A stretch of 38,318 nucleotides of DNA from contig NZ_JAGGOS010000006.1 of assembly GCF_018614205.1 (NCBI RefSeq), forward strand, positions 1 to 38,318. Direction: 5' to 3'. The notes under the pieces were generated by a model, which was not told the origin of the DNA, ran no database searches, and worked only from the letters and a program-made list of their open reading frames with translations. This DNA is from Streptomyces sp. ISL-36. Lineage in GTDB: Bacteria; Actinomycetota; Actinomycetes; Streptomycetales; Streptomycetaceae. Shown here piece by piece: positions 9,045-18,511 of this stretch (positions are counted from its first letter, which is position 1; every line of letters starts with the position of its first letter). Both the position numbers and the translations under genes were made by a program.

Positions 9045-10403
9045 ATGCGCCACAGTCACCCCCCGCTTCCCCCGTCCGTTCCCTCCGCTCCGTCGACGCC
9101 GTCCACGCCGTCCGCCCCGTCCATGGGGCGGCTCGCCGCGGCCTCCCTCGTCGGCACGGCCATCGAGTTCTTCGACTTCTTCGTCTACGGAACGGCCGCC
9201 GCGCTCGTCCTCGGGCCTCTCTTCTTCCCGACGTTCTCCCCGCTCGCCGGGACCCTGGCCGCCTTCGGCACCTTCGCCGTGGGCTTCGTGGCCCGTCCGC
9301 TCGGATCCGCGCTCTTCGGGCATGTCGGCGACCGCTACGGGCGGCGCCCGGTCATGTTCGCCTCGCTGGTGCTGACCGGCTGCGCCACGGTCGCGGTCGG
9401 CTGTGTCCCCTCGTACGCGACCCTCGGCATCACCGCACCCGTACTCCTGCTCGTCCTGCGCTTTCTGCAGGGGCTCGGCCTCGGCGGGGAGTGGGGCGGG
9501 GCCGTGCTCCTGACGGCCGAGCACGCGCCGGAGGGGCGGCGCGGGCTGTGGGCGAGCTTCCCGCAGATCGGCCCGCCGGTGGGCTTCCTGCTGGCGAACG
9601 GTGTGATGCTGGCGCTCTCCGCAGGGCTGACCGACGCGCAGTTCCGCGAGTGGGGCTGGCGGGTGCCCTTCTGGGCGGCCGGGTTGCTCGCGGCGGGCGG
9701 TCTGCTGCTGCGCTCCTCCCTGGCGGAGACCCCGCAGTTCCAGGAGCTGGCCGCCTCGGGGCGGCAGGCGAACGCCCCGCTGGCGGAGGTGGCACGCGGC
9801 CACTGGCGTCTTGTGTTGCTGACGGCGGGCGCCCTGGCGGTCGGGTACGCCGTCTTCTACACGGTCTCCACCTGGGCCCTGGCCTACGGCACCGAGCGGC
9901 TCGGGGTCGACCGCACGGTGATGCTCGTCTGTGTCATGGGGGCGGTGGCCATCAGTGGCATCGTGACGCCGTTCGTGGCGATCCTCGGCGACCGGTACGG
10001 CCGGCGGCCCCTCTGCCTGGCGGGATGCGCCGCCTCCGCGGTCTGGATGTTCCCGATGATGGGGCTGTTCCACACCGGTCGGCCGATGCTGATGTTCCTC
10101 GGGTTCACGGGCGCGCTGCTGGCGTTCATCACGATGTTCGCGGTGGTCGCCGCCTATCTGCCCGAGCTGTACGAGCCGAGGGTTCGGTGCACGGGCGCGG
10201 CGGTCGGCTACAACCTCGCCGGTGTGCTGGGCGGGGCGCTGACGCCGATCGTCGCGACGGCCGTCTCCAGCGGCACGGGGGCGCCGTGGGGCGTGGCCGC
10301 GTATCTGACGGTGGTGGCGCTGCTGAGCCTGGGCTGCTTCGCCCTGCTGCCGGAGACCCTGCCCGCCGCGTCGGCCGAGTCCCCGGAGGGCGTGCCCGCG
10401 TAG
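9045..10403 (+). CDS. MFS transporter, metabolite:H+ symporter (MHS) type
   Basis: 452 aa from the ATG at 9045; an ATG at 9123 (MGRLAAASL) is an alternative, since the first 26 residues are only a Pro/Ser-rich run encoded by repeated CCGTCC-like triplets. Twelve membrane segments are visible. EFFDFFVYGTAAALVLGPLFFP in helix 1 and the loop 2-3 motif GHVGDRYGRRPVM are typical of the MHS subfamily (KgtP, ProP, ShiA), as is GLGLGGEWGGAVLLTAEH. The second-half GDRYGRRPL repeat is also present. The protein probably imports an organic acid or compatible solute with protons. There is no linked catabolic gene to point to the substrate. It is followed by a strong hairpin and converges on the TerC gene. 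Confidence 0.9.
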   Translation: MRHSHPPLPPSVPSAPSTPSTPSAPSMGRLAAASLVGTAIEFFDFFVYGTAAALVLGPLFFPTFSPLAGTLAAFGTFAVGFVARPLGSALFGHVGDRYGRRPVMFASLVLTGCATVAVGCVPSYATLGITAPVLLLVLRFLQGLGLGGEWGGAVLLTAEHAPEGRRGLWASFPQIGPPVGFLLANGVMLALSAGLTDAQFREWGWRVPFWAAGLLAAGGLLLRSSLAETPQFQELAASGRQANAPLAEVARGHWRLVLLTAGALAVGYAVFYTVSTWALAYGTERLGVDRTVMLVCVMGAVAISGIVTPFVAILGDRYGRRPLCLAGCAASAVWMFPMMGLFHTGRPMLMFLGFTGALLAFITMFAVVAAYLPELYEPRVRCTGAAVGYNLAGVLGGALTPIVATAVSSGTGAPWGVAAYLTVVALLSLGCFALLPETLPAASAESPEGVPA

Positions 10404-10419
10404 AGCGCTGAACGCACCG

Positions 10420-10460
10420 GTGGCCGGTGCGGGCGGCGGTGTGCCGTCCGCACCGGCCAC
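10420..10460. terminator. Strong hairpin between convergent MHS transporter and TerC genes
   Basis: A perfect 13-bp stem (10420-10432 with 10448-10460), with a further GGC/GCC pair inside, sits between two 3' ends and probably works in both directions. Confidence 0.75.
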
Positions 10461-10482
10461 AGTGCGCGGGTCGGACCCGGGA

Positions 10483-11508
10483 TCAGACCTCGACGCTGTC
10501 CTTCTCGGACTCGCCGGCCGTCACCGGCTTGCCGTCCGCGTCGGCGCCCTCGGCCGCCTCGCGCTCCGCCTGCTTCTTGGAGGCGATCAGGCTGGTGATC
10601 GTGGTGACGATCAGGACGCCGCAGATGACCGCGAGCGAGAACGGGATCGAGATCTCGGGGACGTGCACCCCGGACTCGTGCAGGGCGTGCAGCACCAGCT
10701 TCACGCCGATGAAGCCGAGGATCACCGACAGGCCGTAGCTGAGGTGGACCAGCTTCTTGAGCAGGCCACCGATCAGGAAGTACAGCTGTCGCAGACCCAT
10801 CAGGGCGAAGGCGTTGGCGGTGAAGACGATGTACGGGTCCTGGGTCAGGCCGAAGATCGCCGGGATCGAGTCGAGGGCGAAGAGCACGTCGGTGGTGCCG
10901 ATGGCGAGCATCACGACCATCAGCGGGGTCAGCACCCGCTTGCCGTTCACCTTCAGGAAGAGCTTCGTGCCGTGGTACTTGTCGGCGACGCCGAACTTCT
11001 TCTCGATGGACTTGAGGAGACGGTTCTCCTCGAACTCGTCCTCCTCCTCGTCGGAGCGCGCCTCCTGGATGAGCTTCCAGGCGGTGAAGATCAGGAACGC
11101 GCCGAAGAGGTAGAAGACCCAGGAGAAGCTGGCGATGATCGCGGCACCGGCGGCGATGAAGATCGCGCGCAGGACGAGGGCGATCAGCACGCCGATGAGC
11201 AGCACCCGCTGCTGGAGGTGGGAGGGCACCGAGAACTTCGCCATGATCAGGACGAAGACGAAGAGGTTGTCGACGCTGAGCGACTTCTCGGTGATGAAGC
11301 CGGCGAAGAACTCGCCGGACGCCTGGCTGTTGCCGAAGAACAGCAGCCCCAGGCCGAAGAGCGCGGCCAGGACGATCCAGACGATCGTCCAGGTTCCGGC
11401 TTCCTTGATCGACACGTCATGGGGCTTGCGCCCGATGAGGAAGTCGATAGCGATCAGGGCGGACAGACCGAGAATGGTCAGCACCCACAGGGTCATTGAA
11501 ACGTCCAC
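10483..11508 (-). CDS. TerC/Alx-family integral membrane protein
   Basis: 341 aa, GTG start at 11506-11508, with GGAGG about 5 nt upstream. It has eight to nine membrane helices. The TerC family signatures are acidic residues inside helices: SALIAIDFLIGR, EKSLSVDNLFVFVLIM and TTDVLFALDSIPAIFG. A charged cytoplasmic loop (SDEEEDEFEENRLLKSIEKKFG) separates the halves, and the C-terminal tail is acidic. Family members (Alx, MeeY/MeeF) export manganese, partly to metallate exported proteins; TerC was first named for tellurite resistance. A probable Mn2+ riboswitch precedes the gene, which supports a manganese role. It lies in a minus-strand cluster with two TerD-domain genes but has its own leader. 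Confidence 0.93.
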   Translation of the reverse strand: MDVSMTLWVLTILGLSALIAIDFLIGRKPHDVSIKEAGTWTIVWIVLAALFGLGLLFFGNSQASGEFFAGFITEKSLSVDNLFVFVLIMAKFSVPSHLQQRVLLIGVLIALVLRAIFIAAGAAIIASFSWVFYLFGAFLIFTAWKLIQEARSDEEEDEFEENRLLKSIEKKFGVADKYHGTKLFLKVNGKRVLTPLMVVMLAIGTTDVLFALDSIPAIFGLTQDPYIVFTANAFALMGLRQLYFLIGGLLKKLVHLSYGLSVILGFIGVKLVLHALHESGVHVPEISIPFSLAVICGVLIVTTITSLIASKKQAEREAAEGADADGKPVTAGESEKDSVEV

Positions 11509-11512
11509 TGCG

Positions 11513-11520
11513 CCTCCGGC
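11513..11520 (-). promoter_or_regulatory. Ribosome site complementary to riboswitch P1 strand
   Basis: On the transcript the terC Shine-Dalgarno region reads GCCGGAGG. It is perfectly complementary over 8 bp to CCUCCGGC (11551-11558), which is also the 3' strand of riboswitch stem P1. The two pairings exclude each other, giving a direct way for the riboswitch to open or close translation. Confidence 0.6.
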
Positions 11521-11550
11521 GTCGTACGGCTACTGATCAGCGTCGTCGCT

Positions 11551-11672
11551 GCCGGAGGTCTCTTCCACCCGGCCACGTCCATGACGAGCCGGGCCGACGC
11601 CCCGGGATCGAACCGCTCAGGATCCGTCCGTATTGACGGGAACGCCGCGCTTGGGGAGTACTCCCCTCCGCA
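11551..11672 (-). promoter_or_regulatory. Probable yybP-ykoY manganese riboswitch upstream of terC
   Basis: Read on the minus strand, the leader has CGGAGGGGAGUA (5' arm, 11659-11670), the invariant GGGGAGUA box of yybP-ykoY riboswitches, and ends with GAAGAGACCUCCGG, the AGACC-type 3' box. P1 forms from CGGAGG (11665-11670) and CCUCCG. Inside, a clear P3 hairpin (CCCGGC, CGUC, loop AUG, GACG, GCCGGG) and a P2 arm based on CCCC/GGGG complete a three-way junction. The gene downstream is TerC, a classic regulon member. The 3' P1 strand can alternatively pair with the ribosome site, so low Mn2+ would block translation and Mn2+ binding would free it. The match was made by eye, not by a covariance model. 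Confidence 0.72.
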
Positions 11673-11739
11673 CGGAGAAGACTACCCGAAGAACCAAGAG
11701 AAGGTAAAGGGAAGGGTAAAGAGCACCCAAGTACGCAGG

Positions 11740-13620
11740 TCAGCGGCCCCATTGCCGTCGGGCGTCGGCCACCTGGGAGAGGACCCGCCGGAGCACCCCG
11801 CTGCCGGGCGGGAACGTCGGCGGCTCGTACGTCCAGGCATGACCGACCCACGGGTCGGCGAGGTGGTCGTCGGGGACGGGGGTGATCCGCAACAGGGAAC
11901 GCCACAGCGGGTCGAGGACCGGGCCGTACGCGGCGGCGTCCTCGCGGTCGGCGACCATCAGCAGATGGACACCGACGGCCGGGCCCTCGTCGGCGAGATA
12001 GCGGAGCTGGGTGACCGCCCGGTCGTCGAAGCCGTGCGGGAAGTCGTGGACGACCAGCAGCTGCTCGGCGGTGTCCATGCCCGGTGGCAGCGCGTCGGGG
12101 GCGCCCGCCCGCATCGCCATCTGGATCAGGTCGACGCGCTCGGTGAGCTGCGCGAGGACGGCCGAGACCCCGGCCGCCCCGGCGGCCGGCGGTCCGGCCA
12201 GGACGCCGGCCTCGACCAGCGGGGCGAGGGAGGCGGCACCGGAGCCGGCCGGGTCGATGACATGGACCGTGAACTCCCCGGCGGGATACACCGCGAGCAG
12301 CCTGGCCGCGTGCGCGACCGCCGTGTCCATGGCGAGGCGTCGCAGTTCGACCTCGTCGAGGAGTCCGGCCGCCTCGGAGCGGCCGCGCCCGCTGTCCACC
12401 CACAGCCCCCGCTCCAGAGGGAGGCGGACCAGCATGGGGATGCGCAGGTCGGTGCGCTCGGGGAGGTGGAGGTCGCCCACGCGGAGGGCCATCGGGACCT
12501 CCATGGGGACGCGGTAGGCGTGCCAGACCGGGTTGTCCCAGCGGGCGAAGGCGGCGGGCAGCGCCGGTTCGACGACCTCGGACTCGGCGGCGAGCTGGGC
12601 GAGGTCGCGGTCCAGGGCCTCCTGGGCGCGGGCGGTGAGCTCGTCGTGCTTGGCGCGGGCCGCCTCGCGGGCGGCGTCCCCGGCACCGCCGATACGGCTG
12701 CGCGGGTCGGCGAGCGCGCGGTCGAGCTCCTGGTCCAGGCGGGACTCGGCGAAGTCGCAGGCGCTGCGGTACGCGGCGGTGGTGCGGGCCAGGTCCTCGA
12801 ACATGCCCCACACCTGGTTGTAGAGCCGCTCGTCCATGGACCAGCCGCTGGCGTCACCGGCCACCGGGGTGGGATATCCGGCGGGGGCGGGCGCCGGTGC
12901 GGGCTCCGGGGGCGCCTGGCGGCGCGGGTGGGCGTAGTCGATGGGGCCGTCGGCGGTGGGCGGGGGCGCGTCCTGCTGGTCGACCTGGTGGTCGGCGGCG
13001 ACCGGGGCCGTGCGGCGGACGCGCTCCGCGTCGGGGACGCGCGGGGGCGGGGCGGAGACCGAACGGGCCAGGCCCCGCGCGACGGCGTCCAGGATCGAGG
13101 CGGCGAGCTCGGCGGGGCGCTCCATGCCCTGGTCGCCGAGCATGGCCGCGAGACCGCCTTCGTACCCCTGGCCCATGGCGCGGACCTTCCAGGCGCCCTG
13201 GCGGCGGTACAGCTCCAGGGCGACCACGGCGGACTCACGGTCGAGGCCGGTGATCGTGTAGCTGGCGATCTCGGTGCCGTCGAGGCCGGTGACCGCGACG
13301 AAGGGAGCCGCGAGTCCGCCGAAGCGGCTCGGGCCGCCGACACCGACCGGCAGCGCCAGAAGCACCGAGACGCGGTGCACGACGGGCGGGAGCGCTTCGA
13401 GGTCGACGGCGAGGCGGTGATCGGCGGCGGCCTGCTGCGAGACCTCGACACCGGGCAGCGAGGGCGAGCCGGGGTGGGCGATCCACTCGGCCCCGCCCAG
13501 CCTGCCCTGTTCGTCGCAGAGGGTGGCTCCGGCGACGACCGGATGGCCGGCCGACACCCGGATCTCCAGTCGGGTGTCGGGCAGGGGGTGGTTCTGCCCC
13601 CGGACCAGCTCGGCCGTCAT
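11740..13620 (-). CDS. TerD domain fused to degenerate FtsK-like domain
   Basis: 626 aa, ATG at 13618-13620, with GAGGGGA upstream. Residues 1-180 form a TerD-like beta-sandwich (RLAVDLEALPPVVHRVSVLLALP, GLDRESAVVALELYRRQGAWKVRAMGQGYEGGLAAML). A Pro/Ala-rich linker (about 185-265) and a helical Ala/Glu-rich segment (about 270-350) follow. The last 270 residues resemble the FtsK/SpoIIIE-like ATPase fold: IPMLVRLPLERGLWVDSG, then LLAVYPAGEFTVHVIDPAG, LLVVHDFPHGFDD at the Walker B place, and VGVHLLMVADRED. The Walker A position reads SGRGRSEA and lacks the GKS/T lysine, so ATP hydrolysis is doubtful. It is downstream of terD on the same strand, separated by a hairpin. The role is unknown; TerD proteins bind Ca2+ and are tied to stress, tellurite and phage responses. 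Confidence 0.82.
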   Translation of the reverse strand: MTAELVRGQNHPLPDTRLEIRVSAGHPVVAGATLCDEQGRLGGAEWIAHPGSPSLPGVEVSQQAAADHRLAVDLEALPPVVHRVSVLLALPVGVGGPSRFGGLAAPFVAVTGLDGTEIASYTITGLDRESAVVALELYRRQGAWKVRAMGQGYEGGLAAMLGDQGMERPAELAASILDAVARGLARSVSAPPPRVPDAERVRRTAPVAADHQVDQQDAPPPTADGPIDYAHPRRQAPPEPAPAPAPAGYPTPVAGDASGWSMDERLYNQVWGMFEDLARTTAAYRSACDFAESRLDQELDRALADPRSRIGGAGDAAREAARAKHDELTARAQEALDRDLAQLAAESEVVEPALPAAFARWDNPVWHAYRVPMEVPMALRVGDLHLPERTDLRIPMLVRLPLERGLWVDSGRGRSEAAGLLDEVELRRLAMDTAVAHAARLLAVYPAGEFTVHVIDPAGSGAASLAPLVEAGVLAGPPAAGAAGVSAVLAQLTERVDLIQMAMRAGAPDALPPGMDTAEQLLVVHDFPHGFDDRAVTQLRYLADEGPAVGVHLLMVADREDAAAYGPVLDPLWRSLLRITPVPDDHLADPWVGHAWTYEPPTFPPGSGVLRRVLSQVADARRQWGR

Positions 13621-13715
13621 CGACTCTGTCCCCTCGGATGCGTTGTTCGGAAGCGTTGATCGGAAACGTTGTGCGGAGGCGTTCCGGGGAGGTCCGGATC
13701 GTGCGGCTCATGCGG

Positions 13716-13752
13716 GACAGCTCCCGGCGGCCTGCTGCCTCCGGGAGCTGTC
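13716..13752 (-). terminator. 12-bp hairpin after terD
   Basis: GACAGCTCCCGG (13716-13727) pairs perfectly with CCGGGAGCTGTC (13741-13752) around a 13-nt loop, between the stop of terD and the start of the TerD-fusion gene. It may end terD transcription or attenuate read-through. Confidence 0.65.
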
Positions 13753-13772
13753 GGTGCCGCTTCGATGCCCGC

Positions 13773-14351
13773 CTACAGGTGCGGCAGGATCGCCGGCATG
13801 AGGTCCTGGAACGTCCGGCCGTTGGCCGGGTTGCCCAGCGCGGTCATCTGCCAGCCCGAGCCGGCCCGGTGCACCTTCGCCATGATCTGCGCGGTGTACT
13901 GGCCGCCGCCGTCCAGCGTGTAGCGGGCGAGCTCCTGACCGTTGGTCTCGTCGACGATCCGGCAGAAGGCGTTCTGCACCTCCTGGAACGTCTGCCCGGT
14001 GAAGGAGTTCACCGTGAAGACGATCTGGTCGATGTGGACGGGAACGCGCTGCAGGTCGACCAGGATCGACTCGTCGTCCCCGCCCTGGCCGGCGCCGCCC
14101 ACCAGGTTGTCACCGGTGTGCCGGACGGAGCCGTCGTCACTGACCAGGTGGCGGAAGAAGACCACGTCCACCGGCTGCTTGTCGGCGAAGAGCACCGCGG
14201 AGGCGTCCAGGTCGACCTCCCGGGTGCGCGAACCGAACAGACCGCGGCGCGGAGCCGCCTGCCAGCCGAGCCCCATCCGTACCGAGGTAAGGGTGCCCCC
14301 GCCCTGCTTCTCCAGGCTGATGGCCTGACCCTTGGTCATGTTGACCGTCAC
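13773..14351 (-). CDS. TerD family protein
   Basis: 192 aa, GTG start at 14349-14351 (VTVNMTKGQAISLEKQGGG), with GAGGGGA about 8 nt upstream. The typical TerD N-terminus (MTKGQAISLEK) is followed by LTSVRMGLGWQA, VDLDASAVLF, FFRHLVSDDGSVRHTGDNLVG and GGDDESILVDLQRVP, whose acidic residues are the known Ca2+-binding loop. The end, AKVHRAGSGWQMTALGNPANGRTFQDLMPAIL, is standard. It is a cytoplasmic Ca2+-binding stress protein; in Streptomyces, TerD proteins affect growth and differentiation. It stands between uvrB and the TerD-fusion gene, all on the minus strand. The 152-nt gap to uvrB has no clear terminator. Confidence 0.95.
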   Translation of the reverse strand: MTVNMTKGQAISLEKQGGGTLTSVRMGLGWQAAPRRGLFGSRTREVDLDASAVLFADKQPVDVVFFRHLVSDDGSVRHTGDNLVGGAGQGGDDESILVDLQRVPVHIDQIVFTVNSFTGQTFQEVQNAFCRIVDETNGQELARYTLDGGGQYTAQIMAKVHRAGSGWQMTALGNPANGRTFQDLMPAILPHL

Positions 14352-14503
14352 GCGCTGTCCCCTCTCCGTCGTTCCCCGCGGCCGTCTCTGCTGTGCGTGC
14401 GGTTGTGCAGCACCCTACGCAGGGGCACCGACAGCGCAGCAGACACGGTCGCGTTTTGTGTCGGTCTTGCAACACACCCGGCGGTCCGCGGCCACCGCCA
14501 CCG

Positions 14504-16651
<2,148 letters not shown>

Positions 16652-16657
16652 GCAACC

Positions 16658-16679
16658 ACCGTACGACCCGGCACTGACA
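16658..16679 (-). promoter_or_regulatory. PafBC-type DNA-damage promoter of uvrB
   Basis: On the minus strand TGTCAGTG (16672-16679), 8 nt, then TACGGT (16658-16663) matches TTGTCRGTG-N8-TAnnnT. Six nt separate the -10 from the ATG. Confidence 0.78.
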
Positions 16680-16710
16680 GTCGGGCGGCGAAAGACTCAC
16701 CAGCGGTTCC

Positions 16711-16733
16711 GCGGGCCCTTCCTCGGGCCCCGC
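16711..16733 (-). terminator. Hairpin downstream of MHYT gene
   Basis: GCGGGCCC and GGGCCCCGC form an 8-bp stem with one bulged C and a TTCCTC loop, about 50 nt beyond the MHYT stop and before the uvrB promoter. Confidence 0.5.
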
Positions 16734-16783
16734 CGCCCGCTGTCCCGCACTCCCCCTCCGCGCTTCCTCTCGCCGGCCGTCGG

Positions 16784-17683
16784 TCACCAGTCCTGGGAAC
16801 GGTGGCCGCCCCGGTGGGCCCCCTTGCGGGCGACCCGGCCGGAGGGCGGCCGGGCGGACCAGTTCGCGGGCTCGCCGTAGGCGGGGGCGCGCCGGGGCGC
16901 GGGCACGCCCGGCCGGTGGACGACCCGGGCGGCGGGCCGCTGCCAGTCGGGGTCGCCCAGCACGAGCAGCGGGTCGAACATGACGACGACCGCGGCCAGC
17001 AGGAGGAAGACGGCGGGCCCGACCAGCATGGGCAGGAGCAGCGAGGTGGCGGTGTCGCCGCTGCCCGGCACGGGGGCGCCGTGGAGATGGACGTTGACCG
17101 CCGCCATGGCGGTGTAGTGCATACCACTGACGGCGAGGCCCATCACCAGGCTCGCTCCGAGGCTGGCCAGAAATCCATGCACCGAGACGGCCGCCCAGAG
17201 GGCGGTGGTGGCCGCGACGACGGCGATCAGGACGGAGAGGGCGACGGTCGGGGTGTCGTAGTCGATGCGTCCCTGAAGACGCATGCCGGCCATGCCGAGG
17301 TAGTGCATGGTGGCGATGCCCAGGCCGGTGATGGTGCCGCCGGTGACCAGGGTGAGCGGGGTCGCGCCGCGGTAGCCGACGATGAAGATCCCGACGCCGA
17401 CCATCCCGACGGCGACGCCCAGGCTGGCGAAGGTCAGGGGCCGGTCGTAGCTGATGGGGGCCTGCTCGACGGAGAAGCCCATCATCGCGATGAAGTGCAT
17501 CGTCCAGATGCCGGTACCTATCGAGGTGGCTCCGAGGGCGAGCCAGCCGGCCTTGAAGGTGTTCCGGTGGCGCAGCGATCTGGTGGTGCAGCGCAGGCCC
17601 AGGGCGCCGCCGAGGCAGGCCATGAGGTAGGCGGCGACCGGGGTGACGAGGCCGTAGCTGAATCCGTCGACCGTGCCCTGCAT
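16784..17683 (-). CDS. MHYT-domain integral membrane protein
   Basis: 299 aa, ATG at 17681-17683. About seven membrane helices carry three copies of the MHYT-type motif: IWTMHFIAMMGF, IATMHYLGMAGM and SGMHYTAMAAV. The repeated Met/His residues at the outer face are thought to bind copper and to sense a diatomic gas or redox state. In most bacteria the domain is fused to GGDEF/EAL or kinase outputs. Here it ends in a short basic Pro/Arg-rich cytoplasmic tail (about 245-299, VVHRPGVPAPRR and similar) with no output domain, the usual stand-alone Streptomyces form. It is divergent from ogt. The function is not established. Confidence 0.88.
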   Translation of the reverse strand: MQGTVDGFSYGLVTPVAAYLMACLGGALGLRCTTRSLRHRNTFKAGWLALGATSIGTGIWTMHFIAMMGFSVEQAPISYDRPLTFASLGVAVGMVGVGIFIVGYRGATPLTLVTGGTITGLGIATMHYLGMAGMRLQGRIDYDTPTVALSVLIAVVAATTALWAAVSVHGFLASLGASLVMGLAVSGMHYTAMAAVNVHLHGAPVPGSGDTATSLLLPMLVGPAVFLLLAAVVVMFDPLLVLGDPDWQRPAARVVHRPGVPAPRRAPAYGEPANWSARPPSGRVARKGAHRGGHRSQDW

Positions 17684-17853
17684 GAGCGTGTGTCCTCCAC
17701 CCGTGGTGCGACGTCGTCCGAAAACAGTCGGTACCGCTGCGTAGTGCTACCGGGGCGAGATTATGGCGCGCGGAGGGCCGCACGACCATGTGGTCCGTGA
17801 TTTGGCACCGGTGAGACCGATACGAGACCGGCTCGTGATGTTCGCCGTCGCGA

Positions 17854-17875
17854 TGTCAGTGGCTGGTCGTACCGT
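17854..17875 (+). promoter_or_regulatory. PafBC-type DNA-damage promoter of ogt
   Basis: TGTCAGTG (17854-17861), 8 nt, then TACCGT (17870-17875); the ATG at 17883 follows after 7 nt. It has the same form as the promoters of uvrB and the MBL hydrolase, and it fixes the ogt start. Confidence 0.78.
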
Positions 17876-17882
17876 GATCGGC

Positions 17883-18425
17883 ATGGACTCCAAGGTGGAA
17901 TGGGCGGTCGTGGAGAGCGACATCGGCCCGCTGCTGCTGGCCGCGACGGACCGCGGTCTGGTGAGCGTGGTCTTCCACGCGCGCGAGGCGGTGCGGAACC
18001 GGGCGCTGGACCGGCTGGCGGCGCAGCTCGGCGCGGACCGGGAGGAGCTGACGGAGAGCGCCTCCGGCCGGCTCGCCGAGCCGATACGGCAGCTCGCGGA
18101 GTACTTCTCGGGCGGGCTGCGGGAGTTCGACGTCCCCCTCGACTGGACGCTGACGGCCGGCTTCAACCGCCAGGTGCTGCGCGAGCTGGCGGACGGCGTG
18201 CCGTACGGGTCGGTCGTGGGATACGGAGACCTGGCGAAACGGGTGGGGCAGCCGGGGGCGGCGCAGGCGGTCGGGGCGGCGATGGGCGCCAATCCGCTGC
18301 CGGTGGTCGTGCCGTGCCACCGGGTGGTGGAGAGCGACGGCGGGATCGGCGGGTTCGGGGGCGGTCTGGAGACCAAGCGGATCCTGCTGGCGCTGGAGGG
18401 CGTACTCCCCCAGCCGCTCTTCTAG
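17883..18425 (+). CDS. ogt: Methylated-DNA-protein cysteine methyltransferase
   Basis: 180 aa. The protein transfers the alkyl group from O6-alkylguanine to its own cysteine in a suicide reaction. The active site is VVVPCHRVV with Cys145. The preceding helix-turn-helix (FNRQVLRELADGVPYGSVVGYGDLAKRVGQPGAAQAVGAAMGANPLP) includes the arginine-finger region and the conserved NPLP. The end, GGFGGGLETKRILLALEG, is standard. The N-terminal domain (1-85) is the Ogt type, without Ada's extra domain. The frame is open upstream to other ATGs, but the promoter position and family alignment favour 17883. Damage control by the same promoter type as uvrB is likely. Confidence 0.96.
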   Translation: MDSKVEWAVVESDIGPLLLAATDRGLVSVVFHAREAVRNRALDRLAAQLGADREELTESASGRLAEPIRQLAEYFSGGLREFDVPLDWTLTAGFNRQVLRELADGVPYGSVVGYGDLAKRVGQPGAAQAVGAAMGANPLPVVVPCHRVVESDGGIGGFGGGLETKRILLALEGVLPQPLF

Positions 18426-18448
18426 GGAGTGCAGGTCCCCGCGGTGGT

Positions 18449-18471
18449 GCCCCCCGGGGGTATCGGGGGGC
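18449..18471. terminator. Hairpin between ogt and MFS gene
   Basis: GCCCCCC (18449-18455) pairs with GGGGGGC (18465-18471) over a 9-nt loop, 24 nt after the ogt stop. Confidence 0.5.
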
Positions 18472-18511
18472 GGCGTTCTCACGGAGCGGGACGGATGGCA
18501 GACTCACGTAA

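Noticed and set aside
13749..13764. Fourth damage-type motif (TGTCGGTG)
   Set aside because: The place 8 nt downstream reads ATGCCC, without the TA of a -10, and no gene starts after it; it belongs to the terD hairpin.
13621..14351. Single TerD operon without break
   Set aside because: A perfect 12-bp hairpin lies between terD and the fusion gene, so simple co-transcription cannot be assumed.
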